From Prevotella sp. UBA4339 (GTDB lineage: Bacteria; Bacteroidota; Bacteroidia; Bacteroidales; Bacteroidaceae): a DNA stretch of 29,941 bases. A program made the position numbers and the translations under genes. The notes under the pieces are model-generated. The model did no database searches. It saw only the letters and a program-made list of their open reading frames with translations, and was not told where the DNA came from. Positions 15,092-23,783 of the stretch are shown here, one piece after another; the stretch's first letter is position 1; the number at the start of each line of letters is the position of its first letter. Location of the stretch: contig DGTJ01000077.1 in NCBI GenBank assembly GCA_002393725.1, forward strand, positions 5,250-35,190, written 5' to 3'.

Positions 15092-15555
15092 TATACAATC
15101 TTGAATCTCACCCTGAACGACCGTTCATGCTCGTCCCAGTTGGTACCTAACATCTCGAAACGTCCTATCTGACTAGTGGAGCGTACATGTTTTCCGATAC
15201 ATGGACAGACATCATAGTCACCGATACGCACCAGTCGGATGGTCTCCGAAGCATCATCAGGCAGTCGGTCTGGTGACACACCTTCTGGAAGATTATCCCG
15301 GGACACAAACTCAAAAGTAACAGGAAGGTCTTCATCGATAAGTTCATTCATCCTCCGTTCTATCTCCCTCTCCTCCTGTCGGGAAGGTTTATGGTCGATA
15401 TGAAAACTCATCTTACTCTTCTTCCGTTCGATATGCGCATTATAGGAACGCTCGCACCCGAACAACCGAATCATCGTCTGGTTCAGGAGATGCTCTGCAG
15501 TATGTGCAGGAGGATATTCCTCTTTATGATGTTCGTTTAAGATAAAACCTTCCAT
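15091..15555 (-). CDS. AlaX-type alanyl-tRNA editing protein
   Basis: This 154-aa free-standing editing domain is homologous to the AlaRS/ThrRS second additional domain. It has both zinc-binding motifs: HTAEH (His18, His22) and CIGKH (Cys119, His123), the latter in DVCPCIGKHVRSTSQIG. Such proteins hydrolyse Ser- or Gly-mischarged tRNA-Ala in trans. It is short, as in the AlaX-S class, with no glycine-rich or C-terminal extension. It starts 1 nt after the end of the alpha-amylase gene, so it is the last gene of fabD-amylase-alaX. The family is confident; the exact mischarged substrate is inferred. Confidence 0.88.
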   Translation of the reverse strand: MEGFILNEHHKEEYPPAHTAEHLLNQTMIRLFGCERSYNAHIERKKSKMSFHIDHKPSRQEEREIERRMNELIDEDLPVTFEFVSRDNLPEGVSPDRLPDDASETIRLVRIGDYDVCPCIGKHVRSTSQIGRFEMLGTNWDEHERSFRVRFKIV

Positions 15556-15556
15556 C

Positions 15557-17212
15557 TCACACTTTCATCTTTAACACGTAGCCACCTCTTGCATCCATTG
15601 TCAGACGGATGGAACCGTCGCGTTTCAACTCTGTATCCTCTTTCTCCTTTGTCAACAGATCCATGGTAGGATATACCCCCTCTTCTATTTTCAGATAGTC
15701 AAAGGCATGAGCCGGGATGTTAACATCAATTGCGACAGCATAATCATCGAAATTCACTGCTACCAACAAGAGATCCTTACCTGCTTTCCTGAGGAACACA
15801 TACTGACGCTCCAACTGTGGGTTCACATACATCAAATCAAAGAACACACCATCTCTGACAGCCTTTTCCTTACGGGCTATCTGCATGACACGCCTATGAA
15901 TATCAAAAAGCTGTTTCTCCTTTGCCGTCAATTTATTCTCTGCCGCACGACAAAGGGTATCAATACTCCAATAGTCGAAGATCGTTGTACGACCATCATT
16001 ACCACTGAAACCCTCTTTGTCCATACCATGCTCACCATATTCCTCTCCAGCATACAGCATGAAAGGATTTTGTTGCATCAGCAACGAGGCTATCATTGCC
16101 GGCACGCCCTTCATGGCATCTGCCGCAAAGAAATCGCTGGCAATACGCTGCTCATCATGATTCTCCAAGAAATAGAGCATGTGGTCACGAATATCATCCG
16201 TCTGCTGCCATGCTCCACTGATAGCACAAGTAGGAGCTTGATGACAGATGACGTTACGCATCGTGTCATACATACCTACTTTGTCATACAGCCAATCAAA
16301 ACCAGAAGCGATATAATGACGATACTCATTGGGATTATACACCTCACCCACAAAGACAACATCCTTGTATTTCCGTTTGACAATCGTTGTGGCATATGCC
16401 CAGAAATCAGCTGGTACCATCTCCGCCATATCACAACGGAAACCGTCAATACCTTTGGATGCCCAGAACAACAGGATATCTGTCATCTTCTTCCAAGTAT
16501 TAGGAATCGGCTCAAAATATCCAATGCAACCGGCATAATAATCGACACCGTAGTTCAGTTTCACTGTCTCATACCAGTCATTCCTCCCTGGAGCATTGTC
16601 GAAACGGTCATTTCCCGTTGCCTTGGCAGGCTCCTCTACATATGGTTCCTGTTCTCCATGATAAAGGTCAAAAGATGGCATAAAACGCTGACCTGGACAA
16701 TAGTAAAAATTATTGTTTACCGGATCAAAACCACAATCTGAGCGGTCATCCTCACCCAAGTCCTTCACACCTGCCGGTTTACAGACAGAATGATACTGAC
16801 GAGCCACATGATTTGGAACAAAGTCGATGATGACCTTCAGTCCCGCCTCATGGGTACGCGCCACCAACTGTTCAAACTCAGACATACGCTGGTTAACATC
16901 CATTGCCAAATCCGGATCAATATCATAATAGTCCGTAATAGCATATGGAGAGCCTGCCTTCCCCTTGACGACAGCTGAGTGCTGTCGAGGGATACCATAG
17001 GCTGTATAGTCAGTGACCGTAGCATGTCGGATAATTCCCGTATACCACACATGACTGATACCCATCCGCGCCATGCCTTCCAACACCTCTGGAGTAAAGT
17101 CTGCCATCTTTCCGCAGCCGTTCTCCTCGATGGTGCCGTTCTCCTGTCGTGTCGTGTTCCGATTCCCGTAAAGACGGGTGAACACCTGGTAGATGATAAC
17201 CTTCTCTTTCAT
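15557..17212 (-). CDS. Cytoplasmic GH13 alpha-amylase-type enzyme
   Basis: This 551-aa glycoside hydrolase has all four GH13 conserved regions: DFVPNH at 130-135, the nucleophile Asp261 in GFRCDMAEM, the acid/base Glu290 in FVGEVYN, and the transition-state Asp353 in FLENHDEQR. The N-terminus (MKEKVIIYQVFTRLYG) has no signal peptide, so the enzyme should act on internal glucans such as glycogen or imported malto-oligosaccharides. A C-terminal beta domain (about 460-551) completes the fold. It starts 21 bp after fabD and ends 1 nt before the AlaX-like gene, with no promoter of its own. Product specificity (hydrolase or transferase) is not decidable here. Confidence 0.93.
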   Translation of the reverse strand: MKEKVIIYQVFTRLYGNRNTTRQENGTIEENGCGKMADFTPEVLEGMARMGISHVWYTGIIRHATVTDYTAYGIPRQHSAVVKGKAGSPYAITDYYDIDPDLAMDVNQRMSEFEQLVARTHEAGLKVIIDFVPNHVARQYHSVCKPAGVKDLGEDDRSDCGFDPVNNNFYYCPGQRFMPSFDLYHGEQEPYVEEPAKATGNDRFDNAPGRNDWYETVKLNYGVDYYAGCIGYFEPIPNTWKKMTDILLFWASKGIDGFRCDMAEMVPADFWAYATTIVKRKYKDVVFVGEVYNPNEYRHYIASGFDWLYDKVGMYDTMRNVICHQAPTCAISGAWQQTDDIRDHMLYFLENHDEQRIASDFFAADAMKGVPAMIASLLMQQNPFMLYAGEEYGEHGMDKEGFSGNDGRTTIFDYWSIDTLCRAAENKLTAKEKQLFDIHRRVMQIARKEKAVRDGVFFDLMYVNPQLERQYVFLRKAGKDLLLVAVNFDDYAVAIDVNIPAHAFDYLKIEEGVYPTMDLLTKEKEDTELKRDGSIRLTMDARGGYVLKMKV

Positions 17213-17233
17213 TATTCTGTTCCTCTAAGGAAT

Positions 17234-18124
17234 TTATTCGATACCGTGTGCAGACACCTCTTTGTTAATCTTGGCAATCATACCCTGCAGGGCTTTACCA
17301 GGACCGCACTCCGTGAAGTCGTCAGCACCATCGGCTATCATATTCTGCACAATCTGTGTCCAACGTACAGAGCTCGTTAACTGGGCGATCAGGTTTGCCT
17401 TAATCTCTGCCGCATCCGTATGAGGCATAGCGTCCACATTCTGATAGACTGGACATTTCGGAGTCTGGAACTCTGTCTTCTCAATAGCTGCCTGCAACTC
17501 ATCCTTAGCAGGCTGCATCAGAGGAGAATGGAATGCGCCACCCACCTTCAGAGGCAATGCACGCTTGGCACCTGCAGCTTTCAACTGTTCACAAGCCTCG
17601 TTGATGGCTTCAATATTACCTGAGATAACCAACTGACCCGGGTTATTATAGTTAGCTGCTACACATACGCCCTTGCCCATCTTGCTAACCTCGGCGCATA
17701 CCTCTTCAACTTTCTCGTCTGGGAGTCCTATAATGGCAGCCATCGTGGAGGGCTGTGCCTCACATGCCTTCTGCATTGCCATAGCACGGGCATATACCAG
17801 CTTCAGACCATCCTCAAAGCTCAACGCACCGGCAGCCACCAATGCAGAGAACTCACCCAGAGAGTGACCTGCCGTCATCTCTGGCTGGAATTGATCACCC
17901 ATACAGATGGCAGAGATTACTGAGTGAAGGAATACGGCAGGCTGCGTCACCTTTGTCTGCTTCAAATCCTCATCAGTACCCTCAAACATGATATCGGTAA
18001 TACGATAGCCCAGAATATCATTAGCCTTCTCAAAAAGTTCTTTCGCTGTGGCGTTGTTGTCATAGAGGTCCTTACCCATACCTACGAACTGTGCTCCCTG
18101 TCCGGGAAAAACAAATGCTTTCAT
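17234..18124 (-). CDS. fabD: Malonyl-CoA:ACP transacylase
   Basis: This 296-aa enzyme transfers malonyl from CoA to acyl-carrier protein for fatty-acid elongation. It shows FVFPGQGAQFVGMG at the N-terminus, the nucleophile Ser88 in AGHSLGEFSAL, the Arg-containing YARAMAMQ, the catalytic His in VGGAFHSPLM, and the final ECGPGKALQGM. Length matches FabD. It is the first gene of a three-gene minus-strand unit with the GH13 and AlaX genes. A TACCTTTG element lies about 50 bp upstream. No other fab genes are adjacent, unlike the fab clusters of many bacteria. Confidence 0.97.
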   Translation of the reverse strand: MKAFVFPGQGAQFVGMGKDLYDNNATAKELFEKANDILGYRITDIMFEGTDEDLKQTKVTQPAVFLHSVISAICMGDQFQPEMTAGHSLGEFSALVAAGALSFEDGLKLVYARAMAMQKACEAQPSTMAAIIGLPDEKVEEVCAEVSKMGKGVCVAANYNNPGQLVISGNIEAINEACEQLKAAGAKRALPLKVGGAFHSPLMQPAKDELQAAIEKTEFQTPKCPVYQNVDAMPHTDAAEIKANLIAQLTSSVRWTQIVQNMIADGADDFTECGPGKALQGMIAKINKEVSAHGIE

Positions 18125-18173
18125 TTTTTACCTATTTTGATTAATTTGACTTACCTTTATTAATATTCGCCGA

Positions 18174-18181
18174 CAAAGGTA
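18174..18181 (-). promoter_or_regulatory. fabD operon promoter (-7 element)
   Basis: On the minus strand TACCTTTG (18181-18174) fits the -7 consensus. The -33 element is imperfect (TTTA about 18 nt upstream). The predicted leader is about 45 nt. Confidence 0.6.
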
Positions 18182-18219
18182 CGAATTTTTTCGCTAAGTA
18201 AAGAATAATTGGCAAAACA

Positions 18220-18251
18220 TTTGGAGTTATCATGGTTTTTCCTTATCTTTG
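18220..18251 (+). promoter_or_regulatory. Promoter of the DUF4301 gene
   Basis: TTTG (18220-18223), 20 nt and TATCTTTG (18244-18251) match the consensus. The gene is divergent from fabD, and the two promoters lie within 80 bp. Confidence 0.75.
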
Positions 18252-18284
18252 CAGATTAGAATCTACTAAATAATTTTTAATATT

Positions 18285-19802
18285 ATGTTATCACAACAAG
18301 ACCTAAAACAACTTGCCCAGAAGGGCATCAGTGAAGCTCAGATTGAGTATCAGCTCGGACAGTTCAAAACGGGATTCCCTTTCCTGAAACTGGAAGCCGC
18401 TGCCAGTATTGAACGTGGCATTGTCGCTCCTAACGAAGCCGACCGTAAAAAGTATGTAGAGGCTTGGCAACAGTATAAGGCTGCCGGCAAGCGCGTCGTG
18501 AAATTCGTTCCTGCCTCTGGTGCTGCCAGTCGTATGTTCAAAGACATGTTTGCCTTTGTGGATGCTGACTATGACGTGCCTACCACAGATTTCGAGAAGA
18601 AGTATTTCGACAATATCGAGAAGTTTGCTTTCTATGATGAACTCGATGCTGCTTGTCAGAAGAATGAAGGCAAGGGCATCAAGGCACTCATCAGCGAAGG
18701 TAACTACAAAGCTGTCGCAGCCAACATGTTGAAGGCAGAGGGCCTCAACTACGGACAGTTACCCAAGGGATTGTTACTCTTCCACAACTATCCAGAAGGT
18801 CCTCGCACCCCTATGGAGGAACATCTTGTTGAGGGAGCGCTCTATGCTGCATCTAACGGTGAGGCACATGTGCATTTCACCGTCAGTCACGAGCACATGG
18901 ATCTTTTCAAAGCAAAGGTAGCGCAAAAGGCTGATGTCTATGCCAAGAAATATGGTATCAAGTACGACATCACCTTCTCTGAGCAGAAGCCTTCTACAGA
19001 TACTATTGCTGCCAATCCTGACGGTACCCCGTTCCGCAACAGCGACGGCACCCTGCTGTTCCGTCCAGGCGGTCATGGTGCTCTGATTGAGAACCTCAAC
19101 GAGATAGAGGCTGATGTCATCTTTGTGAAGAATATCGACAATGTGGTACCTGATCGTCTGAAACCTGAGACAGTAGAGTGGAAACAGATCATCGCTGGTG
19201 TACTCGTCACCCTACAGGAGAAAGCCTTTGAGTATCTGCGTCTGTTGGATACAGGAAAGTACAGCCATGAGCAGATTGAGGAGATCATCCGCTTTGTACA
19301 ACAAGACCTCTGCTGCCGCAAGTCGGATATTAAGGAATTGGAGGATGCCGAACTGGTTATCTACTTACGCAACAAGCTCAACCGCCCGATGCGCGTCTGC
19401 GGTGTGGTAAAGAACGTAGGTGAGCCTGGTGGTGGCCCTTTCCTTACTTACAATCAGGACGGTACCGTATCGTTACAGATTTTGGAGAGCTCACAGATTG
19501 ACAAGTCAAACAAGGAGTATATGGAGATGTTCACTAAAGGCACCCATTTCAATCCCGTTGACCTCGTATGCGCAGTTAAGGATTACAAGGGCAATGCTTT
19601 CGACCTGCCTAAGTATGTCGACCCGACTACGGGATTCATCTCTCAGAAATCGAAGAGTGGCAAGGAGTTACAGGCATTGGAATTGCCAGGTCTGTGGAAC
19701 GGTGCTATGAGTGACTGGAGTACTATCTTTGTAGAAGTTCCCCTCGGCACTTTCAACCCCGTAAAAACCGTCAACGACCTACTACGTGAACAACATCAGT
19801 AA
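18285..19802 (+). CDS. DUF4301 family protein, possible nucleotidyltransferase fold
   Basis: This 505-aa protein has no signal peptide or membrane segment and matches the Bacteroidota-specific DUF4301 family by its overall pattern. Residues 72-86 (VKFVPASGAASRMFK) resemble the glycine-rich nucleotide loop of sugar-1-phosphate uridylyltransferases. Further on, RPGGHGALIENLNEI and VIFVKNIDNVVPD resemble the GHGD and DN motifs of UDP-sugar pyrophosphorylases. GEPGGGPFLTYNQDGT and FNPVDLVCAVKDY are other conserved-looking blocks. A sugar-nucleotide role is inference from these motifs; family function is unknown. It is monocistronic, with its own promoter and a 15-bp hairpin after the stop. Confidence 0.8.
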   Translation: MLSQQDLKQLAQKGISEAQIEYQLGQFKTGFPFLKLEAAASIERGIVAPNEADRKKYVEAWQQYKAAGKRVVKFVPASGAASRMFKDMFAFVDADYDVPTTDFEKKYFDNIEKFAFYDELDAACQKNEGKGIKALISEGNYKAVAANMLKAEGLNYGQLPKGLLLFHNYPEGPRTPMEEHLVEGALYAASNGEAHVHFTVSHEHMDLFKAKVAQKADVYAKKYGIKYDITFSEQKPSTDTIAANPDGTPFRNSDGTLLFRPGGHGALIENLNEIEADVIFVKNIDNVVPDRLKPETVEWKQIIAGVLVTLQEKAFEYLRLLDTGKYSHEQIEEIIRFVQQDLCCRKSDIKELEDAELVIYLRNKLNRPMRVCGVVKNVGEPGGGPFLTYNQDGTVSLQILESSQIDKSNKEYMEMFTKGTHFNPVDLVCAVKDYKGNAFDLPKYVDPTTGFISQKSKSGKELQALELPGLWNGAMSDWSTIFVEVPLGTFNPVKTVNDLLREQHQ

Positions 19803-19808
19803 TTTAAC

Positions 19809-19842
19809 ACATCGAGGCTTGCCGACCGGCAAGCCTCGATGT
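19809..19842. terminator. Strong bidirectional hairpin between convergent genes
   Basis: ACATCGAGGCTTGCC (19809-19823) pairs perfectly over 15 bp with GGCAAGCCTCGATGT (19828-19842) around GACC. There is only a short T-rich tail on each side. It touches the stop codon of the minus-strand gene, so it serves both units. Confidence 0.75.
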
Positions 19843-20300
19843 TAGTTATCAGTTACCAATTTCATCATATATTGCATCAACGTCTTCAACCCATCTCCAC
19901 TAGGACGGGCATTGTATCCAGCCGAGCTGATTGACTCTCCGTCAGAGAACTTAGCGGTGAAAGACCATGAATACCCATCCAAGACTTCGAAGAAAGGACG
20001 GTATCTTTCCTTATACCTGTACATCTTATGCCCTTTGACGATGTCTCTCAATTCCGTAAGCACCTCTGCCTTCACTTTTTTCTCAATAATCTCACCATAG
20101 CTTTCCTTTTGAGCCTTGACAATAACGGAACCGTCTTTCTGAAGTTCCACACACCCATAGTACCTATACCCTGCCATTGTCCCTTGCTCCGAATACTCTA
20201 TCATGACCAATTGACCTTTTGGCATCCTCGAGAAAATTCCCTGTAAGGACTGGGTACCCAGCCAACTACTCATCAAACTGATTAAAATCCATGTTGACAT
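19842..20300 (-). CDS. Small protein of unknown function, probably exported
   Basis: This 152-aa protein was not recognised. The first ~22 residues (MSTWILISLMSSWLGTQSLQGI) are hydrophobic and could be a signal peptide or anchor without a clear lipobox Cys. The rest is a mixed alpha/beta sequence with alternating Tyr/Gly (GTMAGYRYYGCVEL), a charged helix (ESYGEIIEKKVKAEVLTELRDI) and FEVLDGYSWSFTAKFSDGESIS, which suggests a small beta-sandwich. It begins 34 bp after the MltF-like gene, with a weak TAGGA before the ATG, and is probably co-transcribed. A link to the cell envelope is inferred only from that neighbour. Confidence 0.6.
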   Translation of the reverse strand: MSTWILISLMSSWLGTQSLQGIFSRMPKGQLVMIEYSEQGTMAGYRYYGCVELQKDGSVIVKAQKESYGEIIEKKVKAEVLTELRDIVKGHKMYRYKERYRPFFEVLDGYSWSFTAKFSDGESISSAGYNARPSGDGLKTLMQYMMKLVTDN

Positions 20301-20334
20301 ATCCTACATTTTAAAAGGTTACATATCTTAGTTT

Positions 20335-21468
20335 TCATATTTTATACTTTTTCTTCTCATGGACAGCTCGTTGCGGTGTACCGGACATTCCGCCTATGGA
20401 CGGAGATTTCACACCACGATAGCCGTTCCACCGCTGCATGATTTTATCGACATAACCCGCAGTCTCTGAACCTCGCATATACCCATACTTCACGACGGGG
20501 TCGTTGTAGTATTCCGGCTGGGCAAGCATCAAGATATAATGACTGACATCCGACCAACGTTGTGGGTCACGACCGTTTTTTCTTGCCAGTGCCATCGCGT
20601 CACGAACATGGTTGGCACCACCATTATAGGCGGCTAGGATGAACTTGATGCGCTCCTGCTGATTACGGATATCTGAGAATGAGCGGTCAAGTTCACCAAT
20701 GAGTTTGGCAGCAGCGGCAATACTCTTCTCCGGGTTAAACATATCCGACCGTGCCAATCCAAGATGGTCAGCCGTAGAAGGCATGATCTGCATCAGTCCA
20801 CAGGCACCAGCCCACGAACGAGCCTGTGGGTCGAAGGTTGACTCTTGATAGCACTGTGCCGCCATCAGACGCCAGTCCCAGCGGATGCTGCGACAGTACT
20901 GTTGGAAATAGGCGTCATAATGGGAGATGACACCCCCCTTGGCATTCAGCATAGGAGCATAGACACGGCGTTTAACAGAACGTGACGACAACAAATAATC
21001 CTCTTCCTTCTTCACCTCATCCAACAGTTTAGGGGTATACCATTCCGTTAGCGCCTTTACCAACTGGGGTTTATCGTCACCTATCTTCCAAGCGAGTCGT
21101 TTAGACAGAGAACTGTTGCGAAACAAGATTAAGTCAGCATCCCCATCGGCAAGACGGTGTACCATCTCAAGAGAGTCACGACAGACCTCCACTCGAAGAC
21201 TCACTCCTATCTTATTCGCAAAACGCTGACAGAGCATATATTCCGTACCCAATTGCTTTCCACGATAGTCATAATAGGTCTCTGGTCCTGTCACAGCGAG
21301 TGCTATCAACTCACCATTACTGACAATTTGCTCCAAGTCGAAGTCGCCAGCAATAGAATCTGTCTCTTCTCCACCCCATGGTGTCATCGGTTCCTGTTGT
21401 TTCTTGGTACAGGAAGCCAGCAGGATCATCAACCCTAAAAGATGAATATATATACTCTTTTGCGTCAA
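20335..21468 (-). CDS. mltF: MltF-like lytic transglycosylase lipoprotein
   Basis: This 377-aa protein carries a type II signal peptide with lipobox LLASC (Cys20), so it is a lipoprotein. Residues ~45-165 form a periplasmic solute-binding (SBP_bac_3-like) domain: NGELIALAVTGPETYYDYRGK and ADGDADLILFRNS. Residues ~190-330 are an SLT goose-lysozyme-type domain, with the catalytic Glu in AQCYQESTFDPQ followed by GACGLMQIMPSTADHLGL and FILAAYNGGANHV. MltF enzymes cleave murein to anhydromuropeptides, and the binding domain can modulate activity. A consensus promoter lies just upstream, divergent from hisG. The small unknown gene follows after 34 bp. Confidence 0.93.
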   Translation of the reverse strand: MTQKSIYIHLLGLMILLASCTKKQQEPMTPWGGEETDSIAGDFDLEQIVSNGELIALAVTGPETYYDYRGKQLGTEYMLCQRFANKIGVSLRVEVCRDSLEMVHRLADGDADLILFRNSSLSKRLAWKIGDDKPQLVKALTEWYTPKLLDEVKKEEDYLLSSRSVKRRVYAPMLNAKGGVISHYDAYFQQYCRSIRWDWRLMAAQCYQESTFDPQARSWAGACGLMQIMPSTADHLGLARSDMFNPEKSIAAAAKLIGELDRSFSDIRNQQERIKFILAAYNGGANHVRDAMALARKNGRDPQRWSDVSHYILMLAQPEYYNDPVVKYGYMRGSETAGYVDKIMQRWNGYRGVKSPSIGGMSGTPQRAVHEKKKYKI

Positions 21469-21487
21469 AATCTTTGAATTTTGAGTG

Positions 21488-21518
21488 CAAAGGTACGATT
21501 AAGCGAGCACAAAACAAA
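21488..21518 (-). promoter_or_regulatory. mltF promoter
   Basis: On the minus strand TTTG (21518-21515), 19 nt and TACCTTTG (21495-21488) fit the consensus. The leader is about 15 nt. Confidence 0.75.
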
Positions 21519-21526
21519 ACATTTTC

Positions 21527-21557
21527 TTGCAAATATGATGAGAAATGCGTACCTTTG
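21527..21557 (+). promoter_or_regulatory. hisGDC promoter
   Basis: TTG (21527-21529), 20 nt and TACCTTTG (21550-21557) fit the consensus. Transcription should begin near 21563, leaving only about 20 nt before hisG. That is too short for a classical his attenuator with a leader peptide. Confidence 0.75.
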
Positions 21558-21582
21558 CGCACTAAATTAGCTAATTAGTTAT

Positions 21583-22434
21583 ATGTTAAGAATTGCAGTA
21601 CAGTCAAAAGGTCGTCTGTTTGACGACACCATGAACCTGCTCGCAGAGGCAGATATCAAGGTTAGTTCAGGACGACGCACACTATTGGTTCAGTCGGGCA
21701 ACTTCCCATTGGAAGTGCTCTATCTCCGTGATGACGACATTCCCCAAAGTGTGGCAAGTGGTGTTGCCGACATCGGTGTGGTCGGTGAGAACGAGTTTGT
21801 AGAGCGAGGTGAAGATGCGGAGGTCATCTCTCGCCTAGGATTCTCCAAATGCCGTCTCTCCCTTGCCATCCCCAAAGAAATCGACTATCAAGGTGTAGAG
21901 TGGTTTAATGGCAAGAAAATTGCCACCTCCTACCCTAATATCCTCCGTCAGTTCATGACAGAGAAAGGTATCCATGCTGAGATTCATGTCATCACCGGTT
22001 CTGTGGAAATCAGCCCGGGCATCGGTCTTGCAGATGGCATCTTTGATATTGTCAGCAGTGGCTCTACCCTCGTGAGCAATAATCTCCGGGAGGTAGAGGT
22101 AGTGATGGAAAGTGAGGCTTTGCTGATCGGACACAAGGGAATGACGCAGGAGAAGCGTGATATCCTGGAGCAGATGCTGTTCCGCTTCAAGGCGGTGAAA
22201 GACGCCGAGGACAAGAAATATGTTCGCATGAATGCTCCGAAAGCCCGTTTGCAGGAAATCATCAACGTATTGCCAGGCTTAAAGAGTCCTACCATCATCC
22301 CCCTCGCCGACGACGAGTGGTGCTCTGTTCATACCGTCCTTGACCAGAAACGTTTCTGGGAGATTATCGGTAAGTTGAAGGAGATGGGAGCACAGGGTAT
22401 CTTAGTGACACCAATTGAGAAAATGATTCTTTAA
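21583..22434 (+). CDS. hisG: ATP phosphoribosyltransferase (long form)
   Basis: This 283-aa enzyme joins ATP and PRPP in the first step of histidine synthesis. The catalytic part begins MLRIAVQSKGRLFDDTMNLL and has SGVADIGVVGENE, then the PRPP loop region GLADGIFDIVSSGSTL. The C-terminal ~75 residues (SPTIIPLADDEWCSVHTVL to GAQGILVTPIEKMIL) form the ACT-like regulatory domain of the long HisG, which gives histidine feedback without HisZ. It leads hisG-hisD-hisC under a near-leaderless promoter, 31 bp before hisD. Confidence 0.97.
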   Translation: MLRIAVQSKGRLFDDTMNLLAEADIKVSSGRRTLLVQSGNFPLEVLYLRDDDIPQSVASGVADIGVVGENEFVERGEDAEVISRLGFSKCRLSLAIPKEIDYQGVEWFNGKKIATSYPNILRQFMTEKGIHAEIHVITGSVEISPGIGLADGIFDIVSSGSTLVSNNLREVEVVMESEALLIGHKGMTQEKRDILEQMLFRFKAVKDAEDKKYVRMNAPKARLQEIINVLPGLKSPTIIPLADDEWCSVHTVLDQKRFWEIIGKLKEMGAQGILVTPIEKMIL

Positions 22435-22465
22435 AGACTGAAGAACTAAAGGATTGAAAATTGAA

Positions 22466-23749
22466 ATGAGAATCATTAAATATCCGAAACGGGAGCAATG
22501 GGCAGAGATCGTAGAACGTCCACGACTCGACCTGACGAAGCTGAACGCTACGGTGAACAGCGTCCTTGCAGACGTGAGACAGCGAGGAGATGCAGCGGTA
22601 AAGGAATATGAGGAGAAGTTCGACAAGGCAATACTTACCTCTCTTGCTGTCACTGAGCAGGAGATGGACGAGGCGGAGCAGGCTATCAGCAACGACTTGA
22701 AGGACGCCATCATCCTCGCTCATCATAACATCAAAGTATTCCATATCTCCCAGCGTTTCGTAGGACAGAAAATCAAGACGCAGGAAGGAGTGACCTGCTG
22801 GCAGAAGAGTGTTGCCATCGAAAAGGTAGGACTCTACATTCCAGGCGGCACGGCACCACTTTTCTCTACCGTCCTGATGCTTGCGACTCCTGCCAAGATC
22901 GCTGGCTGTAAAGAAATCGTGCTCTGCACCCCTCCCAACAAGGAAGGCAAAGTGAATCCCGCCATCCTCTATGCCGCCCGTGTCGCTGGTGTCAGCAAGA
23001 TTTTCAAAGCCGGCGGTGTACAGGCTATCGGTGCGATGGCATACGGTACGGAATCTGTTCCTAAGGTCTTTAAGATTTTCGGTCCTGGTAATCAATATGT
23101 GATGGCGGCAAAGCAACAGGTCAGTCTTGACGAGGTGGCTATCGACATGCCCGCAGGACCATCCGAGGTCTGTGTCCTTGCCGATGAGACTGCCAATGCA
23201 GAGTTTGTTGCTGCCGACTTATTGTCGCAGGCTGAGCATGGTATTGACTCCCAGGTACTGCTCATCACAACCTCTGAGAGTAAACTGGAGGAGATCCATC
23301 AACAGGTTGACAAACAACTTGAAGTATTGCCACGCAAAGAACTGGCTTCCAAAGCATTAGAGAACAGTTGCTATGTACTCGTCAAAGACTATAACGAGAT
23401 GATGGCATTAACGAATCTCTATGCACCAGAGCATTTGGTGATACAGACCAAGAACTACGAAGAACTGGCAGAGAAGGTCATAAACGCAGGCAGTGTGTTC
23501 TTAGGATCCTATGCCTGTGAGAGTGCCGGTGACTATGCCAGCGGTACGAACCATACACTCCCCACTCACGGATATGCCACTGCCTATAATGGTGTGAATC
23601 TCGACAGCTATTGTCGCAAGATCACATTCCAGCATCTTACAGAAGAAGGTATCCGCCATATCGGTCATGCTGTAGAACTCATGGCTGAGGCAGAACAACT
23701 GGATGCCCATAAGAATGCGATGACTGTTCGTATTAAGAGTCTCACCTAA
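22466..23749 (+). CDS. hisD: Histidinol dehydrogenase
   Basis: This enzyme oxidises L-histidinol to histidine with two NAD+ and zinc. Motifs include YIPGGTAPLFSTVLMLATPAKIAGC, GGVQAIGAMAYGTESVPKV, the catalytic DMPAGPSEV, LSQAEHG, and the C-terminal YASGTNHTLPTHGYA signature, followed by the metal-binding HLTEEG. The first ATG is at 22466 (427 aa); an in-frame TTG four codons earlier is possible but less likely. It follows hisG by 31 bp and precedes hisC by 34 bp in one operon. Confidence 0.97.
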   Translation: MRIIKYPKREQWAEIVERPRLDLTKLNATVNSVLADVRQRGDAAVKEYEEKFDKAILTSLAVTEQEMDEAEQAISNDLKDAIILAHHNIKVFHISQRFVGQKIKTQEGVTCWQKSVAIEKVGLYIPGGTAPLFSTVLMLATPAKIAGCKEIVLCTPPNKEGKVNPAILYAARVAGVSKIFKAGGVQAIGAMAYGTESVPKVFKIFGPGNQYVMAAKQQVSLDEVAIDMPAGPSEVCVLADETANAEFVAADLLSQAEHGIDSQVLLITTSESKLEEIHQQVDKQLEVLPRKELASKALENSCYVLVKDYNEMMALTNLYAPEHLVIQTKNYEELAEKVINAGSVFLGSYACESAGDYASGTNHTLPTHGYATAYNGVNLDSYCRKITFQHLTEEGIRHIGHAVELMAEAEQLDAHKNAMTVRIKSLT

Positions 23750-23783
23750 CATACCTAACTCCCCCAACATACCTACCCGCCCT

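Noticed and set aside
22454..22465. TTG start for hisD four codons upstream
   Set aside because: The ATG at 22466 gives the normal histidinol dehydrogenase N-terminus.
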